DNA of 64,000 nucleotides from Yersinia enterocolitica subsp. enterocolitica (GTDB taxonomy: Bacteria; Pseudomonadota; Gammaproteobacteria; Enterobacterales; Enterobacteriaceae): contig NZ_LR590469.1 in assembly GCF_901472495.1 (NCBI RefSeq), positions 2,666,001 through 2,730,000 on the forward strand, written 5' to 3'. Positions 18,281 to 26,676 of the stretch are shown here, in pieces; within the stretch, counting starts at the first letter, position 1; each line of letters opens with the position of its first letter. The notes under the pieces are model-generated. The model had not been told where the DNA came from and made no database searches. It saw nothing but the letters and a program-made list of their open reading frames with translations. Position numbers and translations under genes: made by a program.

Positions 18281-19294
18281 TCAGACTTTCGGCAACTCAG
18301 CCAACGGCCAGCGCGGCCTGACCGACACACTCAACTCGCTATTCACACCACTTTTCAGCCTGATCAACCCAGCATAGGCGATCATCGCGCCATTATCGGT
18401 ACAAAACTCTGGCCGGGCGTAGAACACTTCGCCACCACGTTTTTGCATCATTTCAGCCAATTTACTGCGCAATGTGCGATTAGCACTCACGCCGCCAGCA
18501 ATCACTAAACGTTTAAAACCGGTTTGCTCCAGTGCGCGTTTTGATTTGATTGCCAGTGTATCGACCACCGCATCTTCGAATGCTCGCGCAATATCAGCAC
18601 GAGTCTGATCATCAGTGCCGTTGGCACGAATAGTATTTGCCGCGAAAGTTTTCAGGCCAGAAAAACTGAAATCCAGGCCGGGACGATCAGTCATTGGGCG
18701 CGGGAAAGTGAACCGTCCAGCCGTTCCAAGCTGTGCCATACGTGACAACATTGGCCCGCCGGGGTAATCCAGACCTAGCAATTTCGCTGTTTTATCAAAA
18801 GCTTCACCTGCCGCATCATCGACAGATTCGCCCAGCAACAGATATTCGCCAATGCCAGTCACACTGATTAATTGCGTATGGCCACCGGAAACCAACAAGG
18901 CGACAAACGGAAACTCGGGTGCATTTTCTTCCAACATCGGAGCCAATAAGTGGCCTTCCATATGATGAACGGGCACGGCGGGAACCCCCCAGGCAAAAGC
19001 TAATGCACGCCCTACAGTGGCACCGACCAGCAATGCGCCAACCAAGCCGGGGCCTGCGGTATACGCCACGCCATCAATATCTTTGGCGCTCAAATTAGCT
19101 TCTTTCAGTGCAGCCTGAATCAATGGCACTGTTTTGCGCACATGATCACGGGAAGCCAGCTCAGGTACAACGCCGCCATAATCAGCATGCAATTTAACCT
19201 GACTGTACAATTGGTTAGCTAACAGACCGGTTTCATCGTCATACACTGCAATTCCGGTTTCATCGCAGGATGTTTCTATACCCAAAACTCGCAT
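18281..19294 (-). CDS. tsaD: tRNA N6-adenosine threonylcarbamoyltransferase TsaD
   Basis: Essential enzyme transferring threonylcarbamoyl from TC-AMP to A37 of ANN-decoding tRNAs, with TsaB and TsaE. ASKHA-fold protein of 337 residues, as in E. coli. Visible motifs are VLGIETSCDETG, the metal-binding HHMEGH (VPVHHMEGHLLAP), VSGGHTQL, and VIAGGVSANRTLR. Four residues before MRVLG are in frame, but GGGAAAT sits properly upstream of 19294. It is divergent from rpsU, the usual enteric order. Confidence 0.96.
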   Translation of the reverse strand: MRVLGIETSCDETGIAVYDDETGLLANQLYSQVKLHADYGGVVPELASRDHVRKTVPLIQAALKEANLSAKDIDGVAYTAGPGLVGALLVGATVGRALAFAWGVPAVPVHHMEGHLLAPMLEENAPEFPFVALLVSGGHTQLISVTGIGEYLLLGESVDDAAGEAFDKTAKLLGLDYPGGPMLSRMAQLGTAGRFTFPRPMTDRPGLDFSFSGLKTFAANTIRANGTDDQTRADIARAFEDAVVDTLAIKSKRALEQTGFKRLVIAGGVSANRTLRSKLAEMMQKRGGEVFYARPEFCTDNGAMIAYAGLIRLKSGVNSELSVSVRPRWPLAELPKV

Positions 19295-19450
19295 TACATT
19301 TCCCATCATTCACGTGCGGCCGATAGTTTAGCATAACCGTGTCGCTCGTCATGATTTCTGATACCAAATTGAACGGAAAAACGGCATTTTGGCTATCCAA
19401 CAGGATGAATGTTGTTGATAGTTGTCACATTTGAAAATAATGTTGATAAA

Positions 19451-19480
19451 TTCGATCAATGGCCCTGTTTAGTATATAAT
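19451..19480 (+). promoter_or_regulatory. Candidate promoter of the rpsU-dnaG-rpoD operon
   Basis: A perfect TATAAT (19475-19480) lies 188 bases before rpsU, with a weak -35 candidate TTCGAT (19451-19456) at 18-bp spacing. The 373-base tsaD-rpsU gap contains no gene; I looked for a LexA box like the one in the E. coli operon and did not find a convincing one. Confidence 0.45.
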
Positions 19481-19655
19481 CAGCGGCCGTCGCACTCCTG
19501 GCACCAACTTTCTTGTAAAGAACGAGGGCGACATCACAGGGGCGTGCCTGTTTCAATTTGCTGTGGTGCTTTACAAAGCAGCATCCATTGAAGTAAAATT
19601 CCGCACCATTTTGAGAAGGCTGGCGATTGGCCAGCAGCAAACCGATTTCTATTGA

Positions 19656-19883
<228 letters not shown>

Positions 19884-19888
19884 TTCTT

Positions 19889-19916
19889 CGGGGGTAACCC
19901 CACCGCGTAGTTTTTT
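19889..19916 (+). terminator. Attenuator-like hairpin between rpsU and dnaG
   Basis: CGGGGGTAACCCCACCG folds as a 6-bp GC stem with one bulged A (19889-19905), then CGTAG and six Ts. In E. coli a partial terminator at this point lowers dnaG and rpoD expression relative to rpsU; this element fits that role. Confidence 0.6.
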
Positions 19917-19956
19917 ATGTTCTAAGAACGCGCAGATCGAGTAGTTGCATACGAAG

Positions 19957-19984
19957 GCCGTGCTTTCCGAAAGGAATGCGCGGC
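19957..19984 (+). other. Stable RNA hairpin with GAAA tetraloop in the dnaG leader
   Basis: GCCGTGCTTTCC-GAAA-GGAATGCGCGGC pairs over 12 positions with one mismatch and a GNRA loop, 35 bases before the dnaG ATG. It may be an RNA-processing or stability element; its function is inferred only from structure. Confidence 0.5.
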
Positions 19985-20019
19985 TTGTTCTCGTTTATGG
20001 ACTGACCGAATAGGGGCTT

Positions 20020-21768
20020 ATGGCTGGACGAATTCCACGCGTATTTATCAATGACTTGCTGGCTCGCACCGACATCGTCGACCTTATCGATGCTCGGGTA
20101 AAGCTGAAGAAGCAAGGCAAAAATTACCATGCGTGCTGTCCGTTCCATCATGAGAAAACCCCCTCATTCACCGTTAACGGCGAAAAACAGTTTTACCACT
20201 GTTTTGGCTGTGGTGCGCATGGCAATGCTGTTGATTTCTTGATGAATTACGACAGGCTTGAGTTTGTCGAAAGTATCGAAGAATTAGCCACCATGCACGG
20301 GCTGGAAGTGCCTTACGAGGCAGGAACCGGTACCACTCAGTTAGAACGCCATCAACGACAAAGTCTTTATCAACTGATGGAAAGCCTAAGTGCATTCTAT
20401 CAACAATCACTCAAAGGCCAGAACGCCAATCAGGCACGCGAATATCTTAAACATCGCGGTTTGAGTGAAGAAATCATCCAACATTTTGCTATCGGTTTTG
20501 CCCCCCCAGGTTGGGACAACGCCTTAAAACGTTTTGGTCGCGATGGTGAAAGCCGTACCGCGCTGAACGATGCCGGGATGCTGGTGACTAATGATACAGG
20601 GCGAGTTTACGATCGTTTTCGTGAGCGCGTTATGTTCCCTATCCGCGATAAACGCGGGCGGGTTATCGCTTTTGGTGGGCGAATTCTGGGTGACGGAGTG
20701 CCGAAGTACCTCAACTCCCCAGAAACAGAAATATTTCATAAGGGCCGCCAGTTATACGGCTTGTATGAAGCGCAAGTGAGCCACCCTAACCCAACACGGC
20801 TACTGGTGGTGGAAGGTTATATGGATGTGGTCGCACTGGCGCAATTTGGTATTGATTATGCCGTTGCCTCACTGGGTACAGCGACAACTGCTGAACATAT
20901 CCAATTATTATTCCGCGCAACGGATAACGTAATTTGTTGTTATGACGGCGATCGTGCCGGTAGAGATGCAGCCTGGCGTGCATTAGAGACAGCATTGCCC
21001 TATCTAAATGATGGGCGTCAGCTACGCTTTATGTTTTTGCCTGATGGCGAAGATCCAGACACTCTGGTACGTAAAGAAGGGAAAGAGGCATTCGAACAGC
21101 GGATGGAGGAGGCGCAGCCACTCTCAACCTTCTTGTTCGAAACATTGATGCCACAAGTGGATTTGAGCAGCCCAGATGGGCGAGCCAAGTTAAGCACGCT
21201 GGCACTCCCTTTAATCAGTCAGGTGCCCGGTGAAACCTTACGGCTTTACTTGCGCCAGCAACTCGGTAATAAGTTGGGTCTGCTCGATGACAGCCAGCTC
21301 GATAAGCTAATGCCAAAGCAGGCTGAAAATGCAAATACCTACCAGCCGCCCCAGCTAAAACGCACAACCATGCGTATACTTATAGGGCTATTGGTACAAA
21401 ATCCACAACTGGCGACACTCATCCCCTCACTAAAGGGTGTCGAGCAAGCCAAGTTGGCCGGTTTACCGTTATTTATTGAGTTGGTTGAGACGTGTTTGGC
21501 CCAACCGGGGCTGACAACCGGGCAGTTATTAGAACTGTATCGTGATAATAAATTCAGCCAACAACTTGAAACTCTCGCAACATGGAACCACATGATTGTT
21601 GAGGATATGGTCGAACAGACTTTTGTCGATACGCTAACCAGCCTGTATGACTCCATATTGGAGCAACGTCAGGAAACACTTATAGCGCGTGATCGTACTC
21701 ATGGATTAAACGCCGAAGAACGTAAAGAGCTTTGGTCTTTGAATCTGGCGTTAGCCAGAAAAAAATGA
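20020..21768 (+). CDS. dnaG: DNA primase
   Basis: Synthesises RNA primers at the replication fork with DnaB helicase. 582 residues. An N-terminal CHC2 zinc domain has ligands Cys40, His43, Cys61 and Cys64 (CCPFHHEKTPSF, HCFGCGAHGN). The central TOPRIM core includes the KGRQLYGLYEA, LLVVEGYMDVVAL and CYDGDRAG motifs, and the C-terminal ~140 residues form the helicase-binding domain. TAGGGG precedes the ATG. Middle gene of the rpsU-dnaG-rpoD operon. Confidence 0.97.
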   Translation: MAGRIPRVFINDLLARTDIVDLIDARVKLKKQGKNYHACCPFHHEKTPSFTVNGEKQFYHCFGCGAHGNAVDFLMNYDRLEFVESIEELATMHGLEVPYEAGTGTTQLERHQRQSLYQLMESLSAFYQQSLKGQNANQAREYLKHRGLSEEIIQHFAIGFAPPGWDNALKRFGRDGESRTALNDAGMLVTNDTGRVYDRFRERVMFPIRDKRGRVIAFGGRILGDGVPKYLNSPETEIFHKGRQLYGLYEAQVSHPNPTRLLVVEGYMDVVALAQFGIDYAVASLGTATTAEHIQLLFRATDNVICCYDGDRAGRDAAWRALETALPYLNDGRQLRFMFLPDGEDPDTLVRKEGKEAFEQRMEEAQPLSTFLFETLMPQVDLSSPDGRAKLSTLALPLISQVPGETLRLYLRQQLGNKLGLLDDSQLDKLMPKQAENANTYQPPQLKRTTMRILIGLLVQNPQLATLIPSLKGVEQAKLAGLPLFIELVETCLAQPGLTTGQLLELYRDNKFSQQLETLATWNHMIVEDMVEQTFVDTLTSLYDSILEQRQETLIARDRTHGLNAEERKELWSLNLALARKK

Positions 21769-21925
21769 AACACCCAACGGCTTAATTGCCGATAAATGTG
21801 GGGGCAAATCCCCACAATATGCCGTCATGGCGGGCAGCGGCGACAAAAAAAAGCCCCAAATGCTATTGTTGGCGGTTTCGCCGACCGACACCAACCCAAA
21901 TACTCTGAAGTGTGGATACCGTCTT

Positions 21926-23764
21926 ATGGAGCAAAACCCGCAGTCACAGCTGAAGCTACTTGTCACCCGTGGTAAGGAGCAAGGCTATCTGACCTATGCT
22001 GAGGTCAATGACCATCTGCCGGAAGATATCGTCGATTCCGATCAGATCGAAGACATCATCCAGATGATTAATGACATGGGCATACAGGTGCTGGAAGAAG
22101 CCCCTGATGCCGATGATTTAATGCTGGCCGAGAACACCACTGATACCGACGATGACGCGGCTGAAGCTGCTGCACAGGTGTTGTCCAGTGTTGAATCCGA
22201 AATCGGGCGTACAACCGACCCGGTGCGTATGTACATGCGTGAAATGGGTACCGTTGAGCTATTGACGCGTGAAGGCGAGATTGATATTGCCAAACGTATC
22301 GAAGACGGTATCAATCAGGTCCAGTGCTCAGTGGCTGAATACCCTGAAGCGATTACTTACCTATTGGAGCAATATGATCGCGTTGAGGCGGGCGAAGCTC
22401 GTCTATCTGACCTGATCACCGGCTTTGTTGATCCAAACGCCGAAGAAGATATTGCGCCGACTGCAACTCACGTTGGTTCTGAATTATCCACTGAAGAAAT
22501 GGATGATGACGACGACGAAGATGAAGACGACGAAGAAGAAGAAGACGACAACAGCATCGATCCAGAGCTGGCACGCCAGAAATTCAGCGAATTGCGTGAG
22601 CAGTACGAAAACGCACGTTTGGAAATCAAGAAGAATGGTCGTAGCCACGCCAACGCTGCTGCTGAGATTCTGAAGCTTTCTGAAGTGTTCAAACAGTTCC
22701 GCCTGGTACCGAAGCAGTTCGACTATCTGGTCAATAACATGCGTGCCATGATGGACCGCGTTCGTACTCAAGAACGTATCATCATGAAACTGTGTGTTGA
22801 ACAGTGCAAAATGCCGAAGAAGAACTTCGTTACCCTGTTTACCAGCAATGAAACCAGCGATACCTGGTTTGCAGCTGCAATTGCTATGGGTAAGCCATGG
22901 TCTGAAAAACTGAAAGATGTTTCGGACGATGTGCAACGTAGCTTGCAAAAACTACGTCAGATCGAAGAAGAAACCGGCCTGACCATTGAGCAAGTGAAAG
23001 ACATCAACCGCCGTATGTCTATCGGTGAAGCGAAAGCGCGTCGCGCCAAGAAAGAAATGGTTGAGGCTAACCTGCGTCTGGTTATCTCTATTGCGAAAAA
23101 ATACACCAACCGTGGTTTGCAGTTCCTTGATTTAATTCAGGAAGGCAATATCGGTTTGATGAAAGCAGTAGATAAATTCGAATACCGCCGTGGTTATAAG
23201 TTCTCAACCTATGCAACTTGGTGGATTCGTCAGGCTATCACCCGCTCTATCGCGGACCAGGCACGTACTATCCGTATTCCGGTGCATATGATTGAGACCA
23301 TTAACAAACTCAACCGTATTTCGCGCCAGATGCTGCAAGAGATGGGCCGCGAGCCAACGCCGGAAGAGTTGGCTGAACGCATGCTGATGCCGGAAGACAA
23401 AATCCGTAAAGTATTGAAGATTGCGAAAGAGCCAATCTCAATGGAAACCCCAATCGGTGATGATGAAGATTCACATCTGGGCGATTTCATTGAAGATACC
23501 ACTCTGGAGCTGCCGCTGGACTCTGCCACCTCTGAGAGCCTGCGTTCTGCCACTCACGACGTGTTAGCTGGCCTGACCGCGCGTGAAGCGAAAGTTCTGC
23601 GTATGCGTTTCGGTATCGATATGAACACTGACCACACTCTGGAAGAAGTGGGCAAACAGTTCGATGTCACCCGTGAGCGTATCCGTCAGATCGAAGCTAA
23701 GGCACTGCGTAAACTGCGTCACCCAAGCCGCTCTGAAGTGCTGCGCAGCTTCCTTGACGATTAA
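21926..23764 (+). CDS. rpoD: RNA polymerase primary sigma factor sigma-70
   Basis: Housekeeping sigma factor, 612 residues. Region 1.1 begins MEQNPQSQLK; region 1.2 is DPVRMYMREMG; a non-conserved region has a very acidic run (~192-210, almost all Asp/Glu); then region 2 (RRAKKEMVEANLRLVISIAKKY, QFLDLIQEGNIGLMKAV, YATWWIRQAI), region 3, and region 4 helix-turn-helix (TLEEVGKQFDVTRERIRQIEAKALRKLR). A longer in-frame start at 21827 adds 33 residues with no family support; GTGGAT before 21926 is the same translation signal as in E. coli. 157 bases separate it from dnaG (21769-21925). Confidence 0.98.
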   Translation: MEQNPQSQLKLLVTRGKEQGYLTYAEVNDHLPEDIVDSDQIEDIIQMINDMGIQVLEEAPDADDLMLAENTTDTDDDAAEAAAQVLSSVESEIGRTTDPVRMYMREMGTVELLTREGEIDIAKRIEDGINQVQCSVAEYPEAITYLLEQYDRVEAGEARLSDLITGFVDPNAEEDIAPTATHVGSELSTEEMDDDDDEDEDDEEEEDDNSIDPELARQKFSELREQYENARLEIKKNGRSHANAAAEILKLSEVFKQFRLVPKQFDYLVNNMRAMMDRVRTQERIIMKLCVEQCKMPKKNFVTLFTSNETSDTWFAAAIAMGKPWSEKLKDVSDDVQRSLQKLRQIEEETGLTIEQVKDINRRMSIGEAKARRAKKEMVEANLRLVISIAKKYTNRGLQFLDLIQEGNIGLMKAVDKFEYRRGYKFSTYATWWIRQAITRSIADQARTIRIPVHMIETINKLNRISRQMLQEMGREPTPEELAERMLMPEDKIRKVLKIAKEPISMETPIGDDEDSHLGDFIEDTTLELPLDSATSESLRSATHDVLAGLTAREAKVLRMRFGIDMNTDHTLEEVGKQFDVTRERIRQIEAKALRKLRHPSRSEVLRSFLDD

Positions 23765-23790
23765 TCGTCGGTTGCCGTGACAAGCACACA

Positions 23791-23820
23791 AAAACCCCGG
23801 CATGCCGGGGTTTTTCTTTT
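23791..23820 (+). terminator. Strong terminator after rpoD
   Basis: AAAAACCCCGGCATGCCGGGGTTTTT: an 8-bp stem flanked by A and T runs, potentially bidirectional, 26 bases after the rpoD stop. Confidence 0.95.
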
Positions 23821-23926
23821 TGGCCATTCAGGCCCTTCTTAAGGCCAATATTCATGCGCCGTTAGCTGCTATGTCCGTAAAAAACCTTAATTTTGCGCAG
23901 AAAACACCCATCTGATTTATCAGCTC

Positions 23927-23956
23927 TAGACCGCAGGATAGAAACTACCGTATAAT
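23927..23956 (+). promoter_or_regulatory. Promoter of tRNA-Ile2
   Basis: TAGACC (23927-23932) and TATAAT (23951-23956) are 18 bases apart; the mature tRNA begins 15 bases after the -10 box. Confidence 0.75.
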
Positions 23957-23970
23957 CAGCGTCCAAGTTT

Positions 23971-24047
23971 GGCCCCTTAGCTCAGTTGGTTAGAGCACGC
24001 GACTCATAATCGCTTGGTCACTGGTTCAAGTCCAGTAGGGGCCACCA
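23971..24047 (+). tRNA. ileX: tRNA-Ile2 with CAU anticodon (lysidine-modified, reads AUA)
   Basis: A 77-nt cloverleaf: acceptor GGCCCCT/AGGGGCC, D-loop AGCTCAGTTGGTTAGAGC, anticodon stem-loop with CAT at 24005-24007, T-loop GGTTCAAGTCC and an encoded CCA. The sequence is close to E. coli ileX, which also follows rpoD. The CAU anticodon is changed to lysidine by TilS so that it decodes AUA. It marks the left border of the accessory region. Confidence 0.95.
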
Positions 24048-24055
24048 AATAAAAC

Positions 24056-24094
24056 AAGGAGTTAGATGAGAAATCGTCTGACTCCTTTTTATTT
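24056..24094 (+). terminator. Terminator after tRNA-Ile2
   Basis: AAGGAGTTAGA and TCTGACTCCTT form an 11-position stem with one mismatch, followed by a T-rich run, starting nine bases after the CCA end. Confidence 0.85.
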
Positions 24095-24189
24095 GGTTTA
24101 AATGCGTGATTATGCTACCCAAGACAGTAATCGCAAAAAAGGGGGGTAGTTCTCACCAACACCCCAAACGTCAAAGAAAAAAATAAGAT

Positions 24190-25521
24190 TTAAGGATAAA
24201 TTTTATATTTCTCGCGTAACTTCAGATAATTATCAAGATCGGGCTGCCAGTTAGACTCCAGATAATTCACGGTCTCATCGACAGTTAATTTCTTCTTATC
24301 TGCTTCTTCCATTAATTTAACCAGATTGCGCGTACCTGTTAATTTAGCCAACCAAGTAGGTCGTATTAGAAAATACTCTTCCTGATGTTCCAGATAATTG
24401 GCCTCCCTCTGTGGGGAAAGGACCATAGAATAACTCGCATCTTTAAATTTAAACCACCATTCAACAAAATAACGTATCGTCGGCTTAATATCGGCTATAT
24501 TGGCGGCAGTAAATTTTTCGCCACACACTTCTTTGCCCGCTTGCGGCCAACCAGTTCTCTGCTGGTTAATATCTACGTGATAGCAGGTGTTAATATAAAA
24601 CTTCCTGGATGGGAAACCCAACTGCTCAAAGGGATAGTCTGAACCTCGACCCATATTAACACTGGTTGCTTCAAATAATCCCAAAGAAGGGTAAAGCTGA
24701 ATAGCCAAATCACTGCGTAAATTTGGCGAAGGTCTTACTGGCAATAAATAAGGCGAATTATGTGTGTAATTGCCCATGGCGATAACAGTCAAATCTTCTG
24801 GGGGAAACTGGTAAGCTTTAATACCAAATGCCTGCCAATTTGAATCATTGAAATGTGTTAACCACCCCTCATTTATTATCATACGAGCAAACTCCCCAGA
24901 CGTCAGTCCGTGCACCATAGGGACAGGATGCATACCAATACCTGAAATGTTCTTCTCTTCAAGAATTGGCCCATAAACATGGTTTCCGAGTGGGTTCGGC
25001 CGATCAAATACCATAAATTGTTTATGATACTTTTGCAGGCTTTCCAACATATGATGCATGGAAATAGTGTAGGTAAAATAACGAACACCAACATCCTGTA
25101 AATCATAAATAACGATATCAACATCAGATAACTGCGCTTCAGTGGGATGTGCCCTCATTCGCCCATCTTTATCTCTTCCATATAAAGAAATAATAGGAAG
25201 ACCGCTCTGTTTATCGATGTGATTATCATCCCCTAATCCGGCATCTGCATTCCCACGGATACCGTGCTCAACAGAGAATAGTTTTGTCACTGTAAAATGG
25301 AATTTATTCTGCTCGGATAACAATTTGTCGATGGTATGACGTCCTTCCTTGTTAATCGAGCTTTGGTTGACCATTAAGCCAATACGTTTATTTTTAAGTA
25401 ATGGCCCATAAACATTTTCCTGATCAACGCCTAAAATAATTTCTTGGGTAACGCTGGCATAGCCAGCAGTTATAATAAATAGCCCATACAGACATAATAA
25501 TATTCGCAGGAAATACCCCAT
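24190..25521 (-). CDS. namZ: NamZ-type exo-beta-N-acetylmuramidase (DUF1343), exported
   Basis: DUF1343 protein of 443 residues. The family member NamZ of Bacillus subtilis releases MurNAc from the non-reducing ends of peptidoglycan glycans. An N-terminal Sec signal (LRILLCLYGLFIITAGYAS, cleavage near residue 23) predicts export to the periplasm. Conserved elements are FSVEHGIRG with candidate catalytic Glu85, DLQDVGVRYFTY, DRPNPLGN, PMVHGLTSGE with Glu210 as possible second acid, and the C-terminal PTWLAKLTGT. It is last in a same-strand cluster after the GH3 and porin genes, beside MurNAc uptake genes, which supports the activity. The symbol is by family, not by test. Confidence 0.82.
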   Translation of the reverse strand: MGYFLRILLCLYGLFIITAGYASVTQEIILGVDQENVYGPLLKNKRIGLMVNQSSINKEGRHTIDKLLSEQNKFHFTVTKLFSVEHGIRGNADAGLGDDNHIDKQSGLPIISLYGRDKDGRMRAHPTEAQLSDVDIVIYDLQDVGVRYFTYTISMHHMLESLQKYHKQFMVFDRPNPLGNHVYGPILEEKNISGIGMHPVPMVHGLTSGEFARMIINEGWLTHFNDSNWQAFGIKAYQFPPEDLTVIAMGNYTHNSPYLLPVRPSPNLRSDLAIQLYPSLGLFEATSVNMGRGSDYPFEQLGFPSRKFYINTCYHVDINQQRTGWPQAGKEVCGEKFTAANIADIKPTIRYFVEWWFKFKDASYSMVLSPQREANYLEHQEEYFLIRPTWLAKLTGTRNLVKLMEEADKKKLTVDETVNYLESNWQPDLDNYLKLREKYKIYP

Positions 25522-25573
25522 CCCTAGTCTCTCACTATTAATAAATTGATGTTCTGATATCTCTTATTAAGTA

Positions 25574-26659
25574 TCAGAAATTATGTCTCAACTCTACAGC
25601 CCAAAACCAAAAATTATTGCTGGTTTTGTGGCTGTTAGTCCAGGTTTGCTCCGGGCGGTAATAGGTATCAGCAAAAATTGAAGTCTGCTTCGTTAACGGA
25701 TAGAGCACCTGCAAACCATAGCGGCTGCGATTTTTTTCTTTATGTACAATTTCATGATTATTCGAGTCACGAAAACTCTGCGATCCTTTAACCAGAGCCA
25801 GACGCGTATAAGGCATAAACAGAAGACCATTATCAAATTTATGGCGGTAAATTCCCCATAAGAAATGCTCTTTGTTATAAAGCGTATTGACCAATTGCTC
25901 ATCAATGTACAAATAGTTTAACCAAAGTGAATTCTTCTGATTAAAGGTGATATTGGCACCAGCGAAATGCTCATTTATTTGGCTCCAATCTCGTTTGTAT
26001 ACACCATAATTCCCTTTAGCACGAGCATAGTCCAACTTACGATCAATCAGGCGAAATGAGAAACTGGCGTTAAAACTTAGATTCTCAGAATATTGATAAT
26101 ACGCCTGTGGACGGATCCAGATTTCATGCCGCTCTTCACCTTTACGAACATCCCCCTTGTACTCAGGGTCAGCCAATGCTGGATTACTAATTGAAGGATA
26201 ATGCCAGTTATCATTACGATAACCTAAGCGTAATTTTGTATTACCACTCTTACCATCATGGGTGAAAGGAAAAGTTCTGGTGACCCCAGCCTGCCAACGT
26301 GTACGATCATACTCTGGATTATTATCCAGATATGTCTTTAAAAACTGAACGTCATATAGCCACAGTGAGTCATTCTGATAAATATAAGCACCAACATAAG
26401 GCGAGGTTGCCATACTACCTTTAATAAACTTCCAGCTTTCATCACTGTCTATCTCTTGTTCTGCACCTATATAAGTTTCGAAGCTCCAGGCTTTTTTCCT
26501 TAACTTATCCTGTACTTCTTTTTTTTCTTTTTCTATTTGCTGAATTCTCTTATTTAATTTGTAAATTTCCTGATCATAGTCAGTTTCAAATTCATCTGCT
26601 AATACGGGCGTACACATTGTTAGTGTGCTGAAAACCACAATTCCTTTTAAGATATTCAT
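25574..26659 (-). CDS. OmpG-like outer membrane porin with N-terminal coiled coil
   Basis: 361 residues. A signal peptide (to PVLA, ~21) is followed by a charged heptad segment (YDQEIYKLNKRIQQIEKE to ~residue 52) and then amphipathic strands rich in Tyr, Trp and Asn ending in ...WAVELRHNF, a typical outer-membrane beta-barrel C-terminus. Strand patterning recalls the monogenic OmpG family (about 14 strands), but OmpG itself lacks a coiled coil; sugar porins such as ScrY have one. The start is ATG 26659 with GGAAGG upstream; a GTG two codons earlier is less likely. It lies between two exported glycosidases, so I infer a pore for peptidoglycan sugars or fragments. Confidence 0.65.
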   Translation of the reverse strand: MNILKGIVVFSTLTMCTPVLADEFETDYDQEIYKLNKRIQQIEKEKKEVQDKLRKKAWSFETYIGAEQEIDSDESWKFIKGSMATSPYVGAYIYQNDSLWLYDVQFLKTYLDNNPEYDRTRWQAGVTRTFPFTHDGKSGNTKLRLGYRNDNWHYPSISNPALADPEYKGDVRKGEERHEIWIRPQAYYQYSENLSFNASFSFRLIDRKLDYARAKGNYGVYKRDWSQINEHFAGANITFNQKNSLWLNYLYIDEQLVNTLYNKEHFLWGIYRHKFDNGLLFMPYTRLALVKGSQSFRDSNNHEIVHKEKNRSRYGLQVLYPLTKQTSIFADTYYRPEQTWTNSHKTSNNFWFWAVELRHNF

Positions 26660-26676
26660 TTTCACCTTCCGTAATT

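Noticed and set aside
22468..22692. Serine-run reading frames opposite the acidic stretch of rpoD
   Set aside because: Artefact of the Asp/Glu codon run of region 1.1-1.2 read on the other strand.
23971..24047. tRNA-Ile2 as an attachment site with a duplicated 3' end
   Set aside because: I looked for a second copy of the tRNA 3' end (GTTCAAGTCCAG...GGGGCCACCA) up to fadH and found none, and no integrase gene is present.
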